Assembly: GCA_937893635.1 (NCBI GenBank)
Contig: CALBGF010000068.1
Location: 1 to 33,382 of the forward strand
Direction of reading: 5' to 3'
Length of the DNA stretch: 33,382 nucleotides
Source of the DNA: an uncultured Mollicutes bacterium
GTDB lineage: Bacteria > Bacillota_I > Bacilli_A > RFN20 > CAG-826
Below the pieces are notes generated by a model that did no database searches, had not been told where the DNA came from, and saw only the letters and a program-made list of their open reading frames with translations. Every line of letters begins with the position of its first letter. The first letter of the stretch is position 1. Shown one piece after another: positions 16,524-25,512 of this stretch. The translations under genes were made by a program, and so were the position numbers.

Positions 16524-16552
16524 TTGAATAATTGCATCGAATATAGTAATAT
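16524..16552 (+). promoter_or_regulatory. Promoter of tRNA-Lys
   Basis: TTGAAT (16524-16529) and TAATAT (16547-16552) are 17 bp apart. The predicted transcription start near 16559 lies eight bases before the mature tRNA 5' end. Confidence 0.5.
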
Positions 16553-16566
16553 ATTAAATGCAAAAC

Positions 16567-16642
16567 GGACCATTAGCTCAGCTGGTAGAGCAACTGACTC
16601 TTAATCAGTGGGTCACAGGTTCGAATCCTGTATGGTTCACCA
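16567..16642 (+). tRNA. tRNA-Lys, anticodon CTT
   Basis: A full cloverleaf is present. The acceptor stem GGACCAT (16567-16573) pairs with ATGGTTC (16632-16638), including one G-T pair. The anticodon stem ACTGA/TCAGT encloses the 7-base loop CTCTTAA, giving anticodon CTT (reads AAG, lysine). The T arm is ACAGG-TTCGAAT-CCTGT. Discriminator A16639 is followed by an encoded CCA (16640-16642). A terminator follows directly. Confidence 0.97.
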
Positions 16643-16654
16643 TCTTGCTATTAG

Positions 16655-16677
16655 CTGTGTTTATTACACAGTTTTTT
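16655..16677 (+). terminator. Terminator after tRNA-Lys
   Basis: CTGTGT (16655-16660) and ACACAG (16666-16671) form a perfect stem with loop TTATT. Two T-runs follow (TTTTTT, A, TTTTTT). The next gene's ribosome site begins just after. Confidence 0.85.
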
Positions 16678-16697
16678 ATTTTTTAGGAGAATCTAAT

Positions 16698-16961
16698 ATG
16701 GATAATTTAGTTACGGAAGAAAAAGTTATCGAACTATTAAACAAAAAATACATTTTATTAGCAATTTCTAAAAGTTGTAAATTATCATTTCGAGTGAAAT
16801 TATATAATCATCGTTTTATTTTTACTAATGAAAATATGACATTACGCTTTTTAGAAAATGAATTTAAAAATATTATTAATCAATACAATTTTTATTTAAT
16901 TAATGATAATGAAGATGTAATCATCAATCAAGAATTTGATCCATTAACACTTAAACAATAA
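16698..16961 (+). CDS. Uncharacterised 87-residue protein
   Basis: No family was recognised. The product starts MDNLVTEEKVIELL and is soluble-looking: a helical N-terminus, a likely beta hairpin (FRVKLYNHRFIFTN, about 31-44) and an acidic C-terminus. A good TTAGGAG site (16683-16689) precedes the ATG. The frame stays open upstream through the tRNA, but that part is not coding. The T-run of the tRNA terminator reaches almost to the ribosome site and no separate promoter is clear, so expression may depend on read-through. It ends one base before the convergent alr stop. Confidence 0.65.
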   Translation: MDNLVTEEKVIELLNKKYILLAISKSCKLSFRVKLYNHRFIFTNENMTLRFLENEFKNIINQYNFYLINDNEDVIINQEFDPLTLKQ

Positions 16962-16962
16962 T

Positions 16963-17973
16963 TTATACTATTATTCTTTTAATTCTTCGAGATAAATGTG
17001 CCGCTAGTTCATACGGAATAGTGGCATTTTTATTTGCAATATTGTTTATAGTTTGATGTGAACCAATAATAACAAATACACTACTTAAATCAATTTTTGT
17101 ATCACTATACACCATAAAATGATCCATACATGTTATACCTATTTGTGACAAAATCAAGCCACCTATTTCTACAATATGTTGATGATTTCTTAATAATCCA
17201 TCGCCATAACCTAATGGTATAGTATAAATATAACCATCTTTAATAACTGGTTCTTGATTATATGAGACCATTTCAAATTCATTTATTTTAATTTCATTAA
17301 TTGCCCTTGCTTTAATCGTTAAAATTGGTTTGGTAAATGCAAGATTTTCATCTAAACCATATAGCGCTAATCCTACTCTTATAGCGGTGGTATGCTCGTT
17401 AGTTTTTAAAAAAGTAGAAGTTGCTTGTGAATGAATAATTAGACCATTGTTCGGTATTTTTAATAAGCATTTGTTAAAAATTTCGTTTTGTTTTTCATAT
17501 GTGTTTATTGATGCAAAATGGGTAAAAACACCTTTTAATATAAGTTTTGATTTGGATATTATTTGTAGAGCTTCTTCAACTTCATTAGGTTTTATTCCAT
17601 CTCGGTTCATTCCTGTGTCTATTAAAAGATGAACAAAAATCGGTAGATTTGCTTTCTTTAAAACTTTTAAATAGTCAATACTAATTACTGTTAATGTAAT
17701 TCTAAAATTTGATGCGTAAGCTAAGTTATCGCAAGTACCTAACAATAAAATAGGAATAAAGATTAGACTTTTTCTTATTAGCATGCATTCTTCAATCGTG
17801 GAAACCGCGAACATCTTTGGAGATAAAGGCGCAAGTATTTTTGCAACTTCAAGTAGTCCATGTCCATAAGCATTACTTTTTATAACACAAATAACATCTT
17901 TATTTGTTTTTTCTTTAATGTTTTTATAATTTTCAATAAGCTGATTTTTTGATATTTCAATATATCCGCGCAT
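16963..17973 (-). CDS. alr: Alanine racemase
   Basis: A PLP enzyme that interconverts L- and D-alanine, which supplies D-Ala for peptidoglycan. The PLP lysine K32 lies in the motif CVIKSNAYGHG (29-39). GMNRDG (121-126) and the catalytic tyrosine Y256 in PLGYGDG (253-259) are present. At 336 residues it is shorter than the usual 360-390 but seems complete at both ends. The start is preceded by TTGGTGA on the minus strand (about 17978-17984). The gene implies either a wall or another D-alanine use, which argues against a strictly wall-less Mycoplasma. It diverges from nifJ across about 115 bases that include a large palindrome. Confidence 0.93.
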   Translation of the reverse strand: MRGYIEISKNQLIENYKNIKEKTNKDVICVIKSNAYGHGLLEVAKILAPLSPKMFAVSTIEECMLIRKSLIFIPILLLGTCDNLAYASNFRITLTVISIDYLKVLKKANLPIFVHLLIDTGMNRDGIKPNEVEEALQIISKSKLILKGVFTHFASINTYEKQNEIFNKCLLKIPNNGLIIHSQATSTFLKTNEHTTAIRVGLALYGLDENLAFTKPILTIKARAINEIKINEFEMVSYNQEPVIKDGYIYTIPLGYGDGLLRNHQHIVEIGGLILSQIGITCMDHFMVYSDTKIDLSSVFVIIGSHQTINNIANKNATIPYELAAHLSRRIKRIIV

Positions 17974-18043
17974 ATAATCACCAATAAAATATATGAAAAT
18001 ACGCTTAAAATGAACACTTTGGATTTTTAATATTTAATTTTTC

Positions 18044-18066
18044 TTATAAGTATTGTATACTTATAA
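18044..18066 (+). promoter_or_regulatory. 23-bp palindrome over the nifJ -10 box
   Basis: The 10-base arms TTATAAGTAT (18044-18053) and ATACTTATAA (18057-18066) are perfectly complementary around TGT. The 3' arm covers most of the TATAAT -10 box, so a bound regulator would block nifJ transcription. The operator family is unknown. The core AGTAT...ATACT also occurs in the palindrome at 7799-7816. Confidence 0.65.
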
Positions 18067-18067
18067 T
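18062..18067 (+). promoter_or_regulatory. -10 box of nifJ
   Basis: A perfect TATAAT 21 bases before the ATG. TTTCTT (18040-18045), 16 bp upstream, is a weak -35 candidate. The GGAGGT ribosome site (18079-18084) lies just after the expected start of transcription. Confidence 0.6.
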
Positions 18068-18088
18068 GGTTTTTTATTGGAGGTCATT

Positions 18089-21000
18089 ATGGAAGTTAAA
18101 AAAACATTTTTATCCGTCGATGGTAATACAGCGGCAGGACTTGCCTCTTACTCATTCACTGAAGTAGCAGGTATCTACCCTATTACACCATCATCCCCTA
18201 TGGCTGAACTTGTTGATGTTTATTCTTCACAAGGAAAGCTAAATTACTTTGGAAATACTGTAAAGGTTGTTGAAATGCAATCCGAAGCTGGTGCATCTGG
18301 TACAGTTCATGGTGCATTACAAGCTGGCGCATTAGCTACAACATACACAGCTTCTCAAGGTTTGTTGTTGATGATTCCTAATATTTACAAATGGGTTGGT
18401 GAACTTTTACCAGCAGTATTACATGTATCTGCTCGTTCATTAGCTACAAGATCATTATCTATTTTTGGTGATCATCAAGATGTCTATGCCGTACGTCAAA
18501 CTGGTATTACAATGATTTGTTCACACTCAGTACAAGAAATTGCTGATTTAGCTCCAGTAGCGCACTTGATTGCTATTAAATCTGAAGCGCCAGTCATGCA
18601 TTTCTTTGATGGATTTAGAACATCTCATGAAATTCAAAATGTTGAATTTGTTGATGAAAGTGCTTGGAAAGATTTAATTGATTATGATGCACTTAATAGA
18701 TTCCGCGCTCGTGCATTGAATCCTCATACTCACGCAGTTACTAGAGGTGGAGCGGAAAATGATGATATCTACTTCCAAGGTAGAGAAGCACAAAATGCTC
18801 ATTTTAATAAAATTGTTGATATTGCTGATGAATACTTCAAAAAAGCAAGCGAGTTAACAGGACGTAATTATGCACCTTTCACATATTATGGTGCATTAGA
18901 CGCCACTAAAATTATAATCGCTATGGGATCTGTGACTGAAACTGCAACAGAAGTAATTGATGAATTAGTAAAAGAAGGACAAAAAGTTGGTCTTGTTAAA
19001 GTGCACTTATATCGTCCATTCTCTGCTAAACACTTGGTAAGCGTTATTCCTGAAACTGTTAAAAAGATTGCAGTATTAGATCGTACTAAAGAGATGGGTG
19101 CGACTGGTGAACCATTATACTTAGATGTTGTTGCAGCTTTAGAACAAATGGGACGTAAAGTTGATGTTCTTGTTGGTGGACGTTATGGTTTATCTTCAAA
19201 AGATACTCAACCAAAACATGTTAAAGCTGTTTATGATTTCTTAGATATAGAAAAACCATGGACAAGTTTCACTGTTGGTATTAATGATGATGTTACTCAT
19301 TTATCTATACCTGTTGATGAATCATTCCATGTTAAAGCAAATTATACATCATGCTTATTCTATGGATTAGGTTCTGATGGTACAGTTTCTGCAAATAAAT
19401 CATCTATTAAAATTATTGGTGACGCTACTCATCAATATGCCCAAGCATATTTTGCTTATGACTCACGTAAAGCAGGTGGCGTAACTCGTTCCCACTTACG
19501 TTTTGGTAAGACACCAATTCACTCGACTTATTATGTTCAAAATGCTGATTTCATTTCTTGCTCACTTGATACATATATGTACAAGTTTGATATGTTAAAG
19601 AACTTGAAAAAAGGCGGAACATTCTTATTAAATACTGATTTAACTGATGAAGAATTAATTAAATCAATGCCAAATAGAATGAAACACCAATTAGCGGAAA
19701 AAGAAGCAAAATTCTATGTAATTGATGCAAATAAGATTGCTAAAGAAATTGGTATGGGACGTCATACTAATACAACATTACAAGCTTCATTCTTCTATTT
19801 AAATCAAAACATCATGCCTTATGCTGATGCACAAGAATGGATGAAGAAATTTGCTAAAAAGAGCTATGCTAAAAAAGGTGACGAAATTGTCCAAATGAAC
19901 TACAAGGCTATTGATGCTGGTGCAGAAGGACTTCGTGAAATTAAAGTTGATCCAGAATGGATTAATTTAAGTGTTGCTCGTGTTATAAATAAAACTGGTG
20001 ATGATTACTTTGATAGTTATGTTAATGTAATTGGCTCACTTGATGGTGATGATTTACCAGTATCTAAATTCACTGAATGGGAATTATTAGATGGTACAAT
20101 GAAAAACGATATTACATATCGTGAACAACGTTCTATTGCGGATAATGTTCCAGTATGGAATAAAGAAAACTGTATTCAATGTAATCAATGTGCATTCGTA
20201 TGTCCTCATGCTACAATTCGTCCATTCTTATTAAACGAAGAAGAAGTGGCTAACATGCCAAGCATTGCTAAAGATGATTTAATGGACGCAATGGGCGGAC
20301 CAAATGTTAAAGGATTAAAATTCCGTATTCAAGTTTCACCAAAGAACTGTGTTGGATGTGGATTATGTGTTGTTCAATGTCCAGGTAAGATGGGTAAAAA
20401 AGCTCTTGAAATGGTTGAAGCTAAAACTCAATTCCCACAAGAAGAAGCTGCAGAATATTTATTTAAACATGTTGAATATAAAACAGATAAATTCCCAGTT
20501 ACAACAGTTAAGGGCGCAAGTTTCTTAATGCCTTATACTGAAGTATCAGGAGCTTGTGCTGGTTGTGGAGAAACTCCTTACTATCGCTTAGCTTCTCAAT
20601 TATTTGGCAAAGATATGCTTGTTGCTAACGCAACTGGATGCTCTTCAATTTATAATGGTTCTACTCCATTAACACCATTCTGCACTGATAAAAATGGTGA
20701 AGGTGTGGCTTGGGCTAACTCATTATTTGAAGATAATGCAGAATTTGGTTTTGGTATGCGTATTGCAACTAATTATAAGCTTGGTCAAATATTAAAGATT
20801 TTCACTGAAACTAAAGATCAAGTAGAACCTGAATTAAAAGAATTAATTGAAAAATATATTGCTAATTTCAAAAACCGTGAACTTGTTAGAACATTTGTTA
20901 AAGATTTAGTCTCTTTAGTAAAAGCAAGTAAAAACGAAGAAGTTAAGAAAGTATTAGAATTCGAACGTGATTTAATTGATAAATCTGTTTGGATTGTTGG

Positions 21001-21640
21001 TGGCGATGGCTGGTCTTATGATATTGGTTATGGCGGTGTTGATCACGTTATTGCTAATGATGAAGATGTTAATATCTTAGTACTTGATACAGAAGTATAT
21101 TCAAATACTGGTGGACAATCTTCTAAATCTTCTCAAGCTGGTTCAATTGCTAAATTTACTGCATCTGGTAAAAAGACCGCTAAAAAGTCACTTGCAATGA
21201 TGGCTATAGCTTATGGAACAGTTTATGTTGCACAAATTTCCTTAGGTGCTAACCCAATGCAAGCTATTAAAGCAATGAAAGAAGCAGAAAGTTATGATGG
21301 ACCATCGTTAATTATTGCTTACTCTCCATGTGCTAACCATGGTATTAAAGGTGGATTAAGTAATGCTCAACGTGTTGAAAAAGCAGCAGTTGAATGTGGA
21401 TATTTCCCAATCTTCCGTTATGATCCACGTCTTGAAAAACAAGGTAAGAATCCAATGCAATTAGATTGCAAAGAACCTAACTTTGATTTATTCCGTGATT
21501 TCGTAATGGGCGAAACTAGATTCTCTCAATTACCAAAAGTTAATCCAGAACATGCTGAAGAATTACTCACAAAATCATGTGATGATGCTAAAGCAAGATG
21601 GAAACGTTTAAAACGTTTAGCAGCTAATATCGAAGAATAA
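18089..21640 (+). CDS. nifJ: Pyruvate:ferredoxin (flavodoxin) oxidoreductase
   Basis: The enzyme oxidises pyruvate to acetyl-CoA and CO2 while reducing ferredoxin or flavodoxin, the main anaerobic route from pyruvate. The 1183 residues form a single-chain homodimeric-type PFOR. The pyrimidine-binding ThDP domain has PITPSSPMAE (31-40) and VEMQSEAGA (61-69). Two ferredoxin clusters follow: C695/C698/C701/C705 and C754/C757/C760/C764. The C-terminal ThDP domain starts at GACAGCG (C823, C826, ligands of the proximal cluster) and contains GGDGWSYDIGYGG near 971. The ATG at 18089 has GGAGGT; a TTG at 18053 would lie upstream of the -10 box. It is monocistronic, with its own terminator. Confidence 0.97.
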   Translation: MEVKKTFLSVDGNTAAGLASYSFTEVAGIYPITPSSPMAELVDVYSSQGKLNYFGNTVKVVEMQSEAGASGTVHGALQAGALATTYTASQGLLLMIPNIYKWVGELLPAVLHVSARSLATRSLSIFGDHQDVYAVRQTGITMICSHSVQEIADLAPVAHLIAIKSEAPVMHFFDGFRTSHEIQNVEFVDESAWKDLIDYDALNRFRARALNPHTHAVTRGGAENDDIYFQGREAQNAHFNKIVDIADEYFKKASELTGRNYAPFTYYGALDATKIIIAMGSVTETATEVIDELVKEGQKVGLVKVHLYRPFSAKHLVSVIPETVKKIAVLDRTKEMGATGEPLYLDVVAALEQMGRKVDVLVGGRYGLSSKDTQPKHVKAVYDFLDIEKPWTSFTVGINDDVTHLSIPVDESFHVKANYTSCLFYGLGSDGTVSANKSSIKIIGDATHQYAQAYFAYDSRKAGGVTRSHLRFGKTPIHSTYYVQNADFISCSLDTYMYKFDMLKNLKKGGTFLLNTDLTDEELIKSMPNRMKHQLAEKEAKFYVIDANKIAKEIGMGRHTNTTLQASFFYLNQNIMPYADAQEWMKKFAKKSYAKKGDEIVQMNYKAIDAGAEGLREIKVDPEWINLSVARVINKTGDDYFDSYVNVIGSLDGDDLPVSKFTEWELLDGTMKNDITYREQRSIADNVPVWNKENCIQCNQCAFVCPHATIRPFLLNEEEVANMPSIAKDDLMDAMGGPNVKGLKFRIQVSPKNCVGCGLCVVQCPGKMGKKALEMVEAKTQFPQEEAAEYLFKHVEYKTDKFPVTTVKGASFLMPYTEVSGACAGCGETPYYRLASQLFGKDMLVANATGCSSIYNGSTPLTPFCTDKNGEGVAWANSLFEDNAEFGFGMRIATNYKLGQILKIFTETKDQVEPELKELIEKYIANFKNRELVRTFVKDLVSLVKASKNEEVKKVLEFERDLIDKSVWIVGGDGWSYDIGYGGVDHVIANDEDVNILVLDTEVYSNTGGQSSKSSQAGSIAKFTASGKKTAKKSLAMMAIAYGTVYVAQISLGANPMQAIKAMKEAESYDGPSLIIAYSPCANHGIKGGLSNAQRVEKAAVECGYFPIFRYDPRLEKQGKNPMQLDCKEPNFDLFRDFVMGETRFSQLPKVNPEHAEELLTKSCDDAKARWKRLKRLAANIEE

Positions 21641-21660
21641 AATAACTTATTGTTACAATT

Positions 21661-21693
21661 AACTCTCTATTTGCAAAAGTAGGGAGTTTTTTT
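21661..21693 (+). terminator. Terminator after nifJ
   Basis: AACTCTCTA (21661-21669) pairs with TAGGGAGTT (21680-21688) with one G-T pair and a 10-base loop, followed by a run of T to 21693. Confidence 0.85.
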
Positions 21694-21745
21694 GTATAAA
21701 GTTTTTTTAATGAACAAGAATATTAGTAGCGTTAAATAAAAAAAC

Positions 21746-21774
21746 TTCGCAACCATTTTTAATTGTGGTATAAT
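21746..21774 (+). promoter_or_regulatory. Promoter of the PH-domain gene
   Basis: TTCGCA (21746-21751) and TATAAT (21769-21774) are 17 bp apart, with an extended TG motif before the -10 (TGGTATAAT). The ribosome site AAGGAGAGG follows at about 21778-21786. Confidence 0.7.
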
Positions 21775-21794
21775 TGTAAGGAGAGGATTTAATT

Positions 21795-22529
21795 ATGACA
21801 TTTCCAAAATTTATTAAGAAAACATTACTCAAGGATGAGAATGTTATTAAGATGGCTGTACAAAAATCTTTGGTTGTTGGTTGGGCAATTGTAAATTTTT
21901 TAATTCCAATTATTTTATTAGCAGTTCCTTTAGTTCTTATTAATTTAAAGGTGCTACCTGCTATTGTAACTGAATTTTTGACTAAATATCCTTTTGTAGA
22001 ATATATATTTATAGGCGTAATGGCTCTTTGGATATTTATTGTTTTTTGTATATTTATTCATAAATTAAATAACAATAAGAAGTATTCTGTTTATCTAACT
22101 AATAGACGTGTACTAATTGCGCAAGGTGATATTATTACTACAATTCTTTTTCCATCAGTATTAGGTGTTGCGATGCGTAAAGATGAGGATGAGAATTATG
22201 CTGGAGTGGCAACGATAGAAATTCATACAGCAAATAAGATATATGAAATGAAAAAGATGAAAGGCGGAAACCAAGTAATCGGTATGCTTCTTCAAATATT
22301 GTTTGGAGCTACAATCGAAGTAACTAAAACTGATGATAATGGCAACAAAACAAAAGAAAATTTCAATGTGGAAAAGAAAACTCTTGATAATAAAATTGTA
22401 GAAAAACAAAAAGAAGTAAAAAGAGTGGATACTGAACCAGTTACACCTAAGCCGGTAGTTAATGATAAAATTCATAGTGCGATTGGTGAAAAGAAAGAAA
22501 TAGTAGAAGAAGAACAAAGCAATCAATAA
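21795..22529 (+). CDS. Membrane protein with bacterial PH-like domain
   Basis: Two transmembrane helices (about 27-52 and 67-90) are followed by a bacterial PH-like domain (about 95-185). It has the characteristic YSVYLTNRRVLIAQGDI (97-113), similar to the YdbS/bPH_2 group. The remaining 60 residues are charged and probably unstructured. Function is unknown; such proteins are membrane-associated and some have been linked to envelope stress. A good promoter and ribosome site precede the start. The last codons and the stop lie inside the terminator stem, so the gene is transcribed alone. Confidence 0.75.
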   Translation: MTFPKFIKKTLLKDENVIKMAVQKSLVVGWAIVNFLIPIILLAVPLVLINLKVLPAIVTEFLTKYPFVEYIFIGVMALWIFIVFCIFIHKLNNNKKYSVYLTNRRVLIAQGDIITTILFPSVLGVAMRKDEDENYAGVATIEIHTANKIYEMKKMKGGNQVIGMLLQILFGATIEVTKTDDNGNKTKENFNVEKKTLDNKIVEKQKEVKRVDTEPVTPKPVVNDKIHSAIGEKKEIVEEEQSNQ

Positions 22530-22544
22530 TTTGATTGCTTTTTT
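22516..22544 (+). terminator. Terminator overlapping the PH-domain gene stop
   Basis: AAAGCAATCAA (22516-22526) and TTGATTGCTTT (22531-22541) form a perfect 11-bp stem with a 4-base loop, followed by T to 22544. The stem encodes the last residues, and the stop codon TAA begins in the loop. Confidence 0.9.
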
Positions 22545-22568
22545 GAGCAAAAATAATAGTTTAATGTT

Positions 22569-22574
22569 TATAAT
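22569..22574 (+). promoter_or_regulatory. -10 box of uvrA
   Basis: A perfect TATAAT 25 bases before the uvrA start. No -35 box at 16-18 bp spacing is convincing. It probably drives the uvrA-lgt-trxB-dipeptidase-whiA run. Confidence 0.5.
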
Positions 22575-22599
22575 AAAATGTTTTATGAGGTGAGTAGTA

Positions 22600-25470
22600 A
22601 TGAAAAATAATAACATAGTAATAAAAGGTGCAAGAGAAAATAACCTTAAAGATATATCGCTTACAATACCAAAAGATTCATTTGTGGTTTTTACTGGATT
22701 ATCAGGATCTGGCAAATCAACATTAGCGTTTGATACAATTTTTAATGAAGGACAAAGACGATATATTGAGTCGTTAAGTAGTTATGCCCGTCAATTTTTA
22801 GGTAATGTAGAAAAACCAGATGTTGACGCTATCGAAGGATTATCACCTGCTATTGCGATTGATCAAAAAACCACATCACATAACCCACGTTCTACAGTAG
22901 GAACAGTAACAGAAATATACGACTATTTACGTTTGTTATTTGCGCGTGTTGGTGTGCCATATTGCCCTACACATCATGAACCAATTGTAGCTTTTACTCC
23001 ACGTGAAATGGTGGATATTATTTATAAATGTGAATTAGGCACAAGAGTGCAAATTATATCCCCTGTTGTTAGAAGTGAAAAAGGAACTCATAAAGATACT
23101 TTAAATAAAATTAAGGCATCAGGTTTTGAAAGATTAAGAGTGGATGGCGAATTAATGCGTATTAATGAAGTGCCAGAATTAGAAAAAAATAAACGTCATA
23201 ACATTGATATTGTTGTAGATCGTATTGTTTTAAAGGAAGATTCTAGAAGCAGAATTTATGACGCTCTTGATATTGCTTTAGACTGGTCACATGGTTATGT
23301 TATTTTAATGCTTAATAATGAAGAAAAATTATTATCTGAGCATCATACTTGTAAATATTGTGGATTTTCAGTACCACATCTAGAACCACGTTTGTTTTCT
23401 TTTAACTCACCTATGGGATGTTGTCCGGATTGTCATGGTTTAGGAATAAAAAGACAAGCAGCGGAAGACCTCTTGGTTCCTAATCAAGAATTGAGTATTA
23501 ATCAAGGTGCAATTGTTTTTTATAAAAATATTGTCGGAACTAAAAATCTTGATTGGCAAGATTTTGAAATGCTTTGTAAATTATATAAAATCCCAATGGA
23601 TATTCCTTTTAAAGATTTAACTCCAGAACAAAAAAAGATTGTTTTTGTGGGATCACCAGTTCCTCATGCTTATACTTTAGTTTCATCTTCTGGAAACGTA
23701 AATCATCGTAATAATTTTATTGAAGGTGTAGCTAAAAAAGTAGAAAGATTATATCAAGAAACACAATCAGAAATGACTCGTGAATGGTATGGCAGATTTA
23801 TGCGTGACTATGAATGTATGACATGTCATGGTGCGCGTTTATCGGATGAAGTACTTTCTGTTCGCATTAATGGTTTAAATATTTATGAAGTTACTTTACT
23901 TCCTATAAGTGATTTACTTAAATTTATTGATGAAACTGAAAAAACTTTAACTAATACCCAATTAGAAATAGCTAAGATGGTTTTAAAAGAGATTAGAAAT
24001 CGTGCACAATTTTTAATATCAGTAGGATTAGATTATTTAACTTTGGCACGTATGTCTATGACTTTATCAGGTGGAGAATCACAAAGAATTAGATTAGCTA
24101 CTCAGATTGGTTCAAAATTATCTGGTGTTTTATATGTATTAGATGAACCAAGTATTGGTTTACATCAACGTGATAATGATCGACTTATTAAAGCACTTAA
24201 AGAAATGGTTGATTTAGGTAATACGCTTATTGTCGTAGAACATGATGAAGACACAATGCGTGCCGCGGATTATATTGTTGATATTGGTCCAGGTGCAGGA
24301 AGCCATGGTGGAGAAGTTGTGGCCGCAGGTACTGTAAATGATATTATGAACTGTGAGAGATCAATTACTGGCCAATATTTAAGCGGAAAGAAATTTATTC
24401 CTTTACCACCAGCCAGATTGAAAGGTAATGGTAAATATATTTACATAAAAGGCGCTAAAGAAAATAACTTAAAAAATGTTAATGTTAAAATTCCTTTAGG
24501 ATGTATGGTACTTGTTACTGGTGTATCTGGATCAGGAAAATCATCTTTAGTAAACGAAATTTTATGGAAAGCCACATATAAATATTTAAATAAAGATACC
24601 ATGGTTACGCCAGGAAAATATTCTTCAATCGAAGGATTAGAAAATATTGATAAAGTTATTAATGTTTCTCAAGAACCAATTGGTAAAACACCAAGAAGTA
24701 ACCCAGCAACATATACAAAAGTATTTGATGATATCCGTGATTTATTTGCTCAAAGTGTAGAGGCAAAAGCACGTGGATTTGATAAAGGCAGATTCTCATT
24801 TAATGTTCCTGGCGGAAGATGTGAAAACTGCGAAGGTGCGGGTGTCACACGAATTAATATGAATTTCTTACCAGATGTTTATGTTAAATGTGAACATTGC
24901 GATGGACAAAGATATAACGAAGAAACATTGTTATGCACATATAAAGGTAAAAATATCGCCGAAGTTTTAGATATGACTATTGAAGATGCTTTAGAATTCT
25001 TTGAAAATAGACCAAACATTAAAAGACGTTTACAAACATTATTTGATGTCGGTTTAGGATATGTTAAGTTAGGACAACCGGCAACTACATTATCAGGTGG
25101 AGAAGCCCAACGTGTAAAACTAGCTTATGAATTACAAAGAAGACCAACAGGAAAAACACTTTATATTCTTGATGAACCAACAACTGGTTTACATACTGAC
25201 GATGTTTCGCGCTTAATTACTGTATTGCAACGTATTGTTAATAATGGAGATAGTGTTGTTATTATTGAACATAACTTAGATGTTATAAAAGTGGCTGACT
25301 ACATTATCGATTTAGGACCAGAAGGTGGAAATAGAGGTGGCACAATTGTTGCTACTGGAACACCTGAACAAGTTGCTAAAGTTGAAGAATCTTATACAGG
25401 AAAATATTTAAAAGAAGTTTTAGCCAAAGAAAAAGCTAGAAAAGACAAATTAAATAGTGGTAATTACTAG
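22600..25470 (+). CDS. uvrA: Excinuclease ABC subunit A
   Basis: UvrA is the DNA-damage-sensing ATPase of nucleotide excision repair and loads UvrB at lesions. The length of 956 residues is typical. It has two ABC modules: Walker A GLSGSGKST (33-41) and GVSGSGKSS (641-649), each with an LSGGE signature (LSGGESQRI and LSGGEAQRV). Zinc modules are complete: C251/C254 with C275/C278, and C741/C744 with C764/C767. The start has GAGGTGA (22587-22593). uvrB is not in the window. A 42-base gap leads to lgt, with no terminator, suggesting co-transcription. Confidence 0.98.
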   Translation: MKNNNIVIKGARENNLKDISLTIPKDSFVVFTGLSGSGKSTLAFDTIFNEGQRRYIESLSSYARQFLGNVEKPDVDAIEGLSPAIAIDQKTTSHNPRSTVGTVTEIYDYLRLLFARVGVPYCPTHHEPIVAFTPREMVDIIYKCELGTRVQIISPVVRSEKGTHKDTLNKIKASGFERLRVDGELMRINEVPELEKNKRHNIDIVVDRIVLKEDSRSRIYDALDIALDWSHGYVILMLNNEEKLLSEHHTCKYCGFSVPHLEPRLFSFNSPMGCCPDCHGLGIKRQAAEDLLVPNQELSINQGAIVFYKNIVGTKNLDWQDFEMLCKLYKIPMDIPFKDLTPEQKKIVFVGSPVPHAYTLVSSSGNVNHRNNFIEGVAKKVERLYQETQSEMTREWYGRFMRDYECMTCHGARLSDEVLSVRINGLNIYEVTLLPISDLLKFIDETEKTLTNTQLEIAKMVLKEIRNRAQFLISVGLDYLTLARMSMTLSGGESQRIRLATQIGSKLSGVLYVLDEPSIGLHQRDNDRLIKALKEMVDLGNTLIVVEHDEDTMRAADYIVDIGPGAGSHGGEVVAAGTVNDIMNCERSITGQYLSGKKFIPLPPARLKGNGKYIYIKGAKENNLKNVNVKIPLGCMVLVTGVSGSGKSSLVNEILWKATYKYLNKDTMVTPGKYSSIEGLENIDKVINVSQEPIGKTPRSNPATYTKVFDDIRDLFAQSVEAKARGFDKGRFSFNVPGGRCENCEGAGVTRINMNFLPDVYVKCEHCDGQRYNEETLLCTYKGKNIAEVLDMTIEDALEFFENRPNIKRRLQTLFDVGLGYVKLGQPATTLSGGEAQRVKLAYELQRRPTGKTLYILDEPTTGLHTDDVSRLITVLQRIVNNGDSVVIIEHNLDVIKVADYIIDLGPEGGNRGGTIVATGTPEQVAKVEESYTGKYLKEVLAKEKARKDKLNSGNY

Positions 25471-25512
25471 TAATTAGTGATAGTCTAGTGATATAAAAAG
25501 GTGGATGATTGT

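Noticed and set aside
16608..16697. Longer N-terminus for the 87-residue protein, starting inside tRNA-Lys
   Set aside because: The added codons come from the tRNA and its terminator. The ribosome site at 16683-16689 fits the ATG at 16698.
16698..16961. Possible barstar partner for the barnase-like RNase
   Set aside because: Size is similar (87 residues), but the barstar helix with its Tyr/Trp/Asp inhibitory residues is not present and the gene lies beyond a tRNA and terminator.
22161..22715. 184-residue open frame on the minus strand between the PH-domain gene and uvrA
   Set aside because: It is antisense to both genes and to a terminator, and its Phe/Ile-rich translation is what AT-rich antisense DNA produces.
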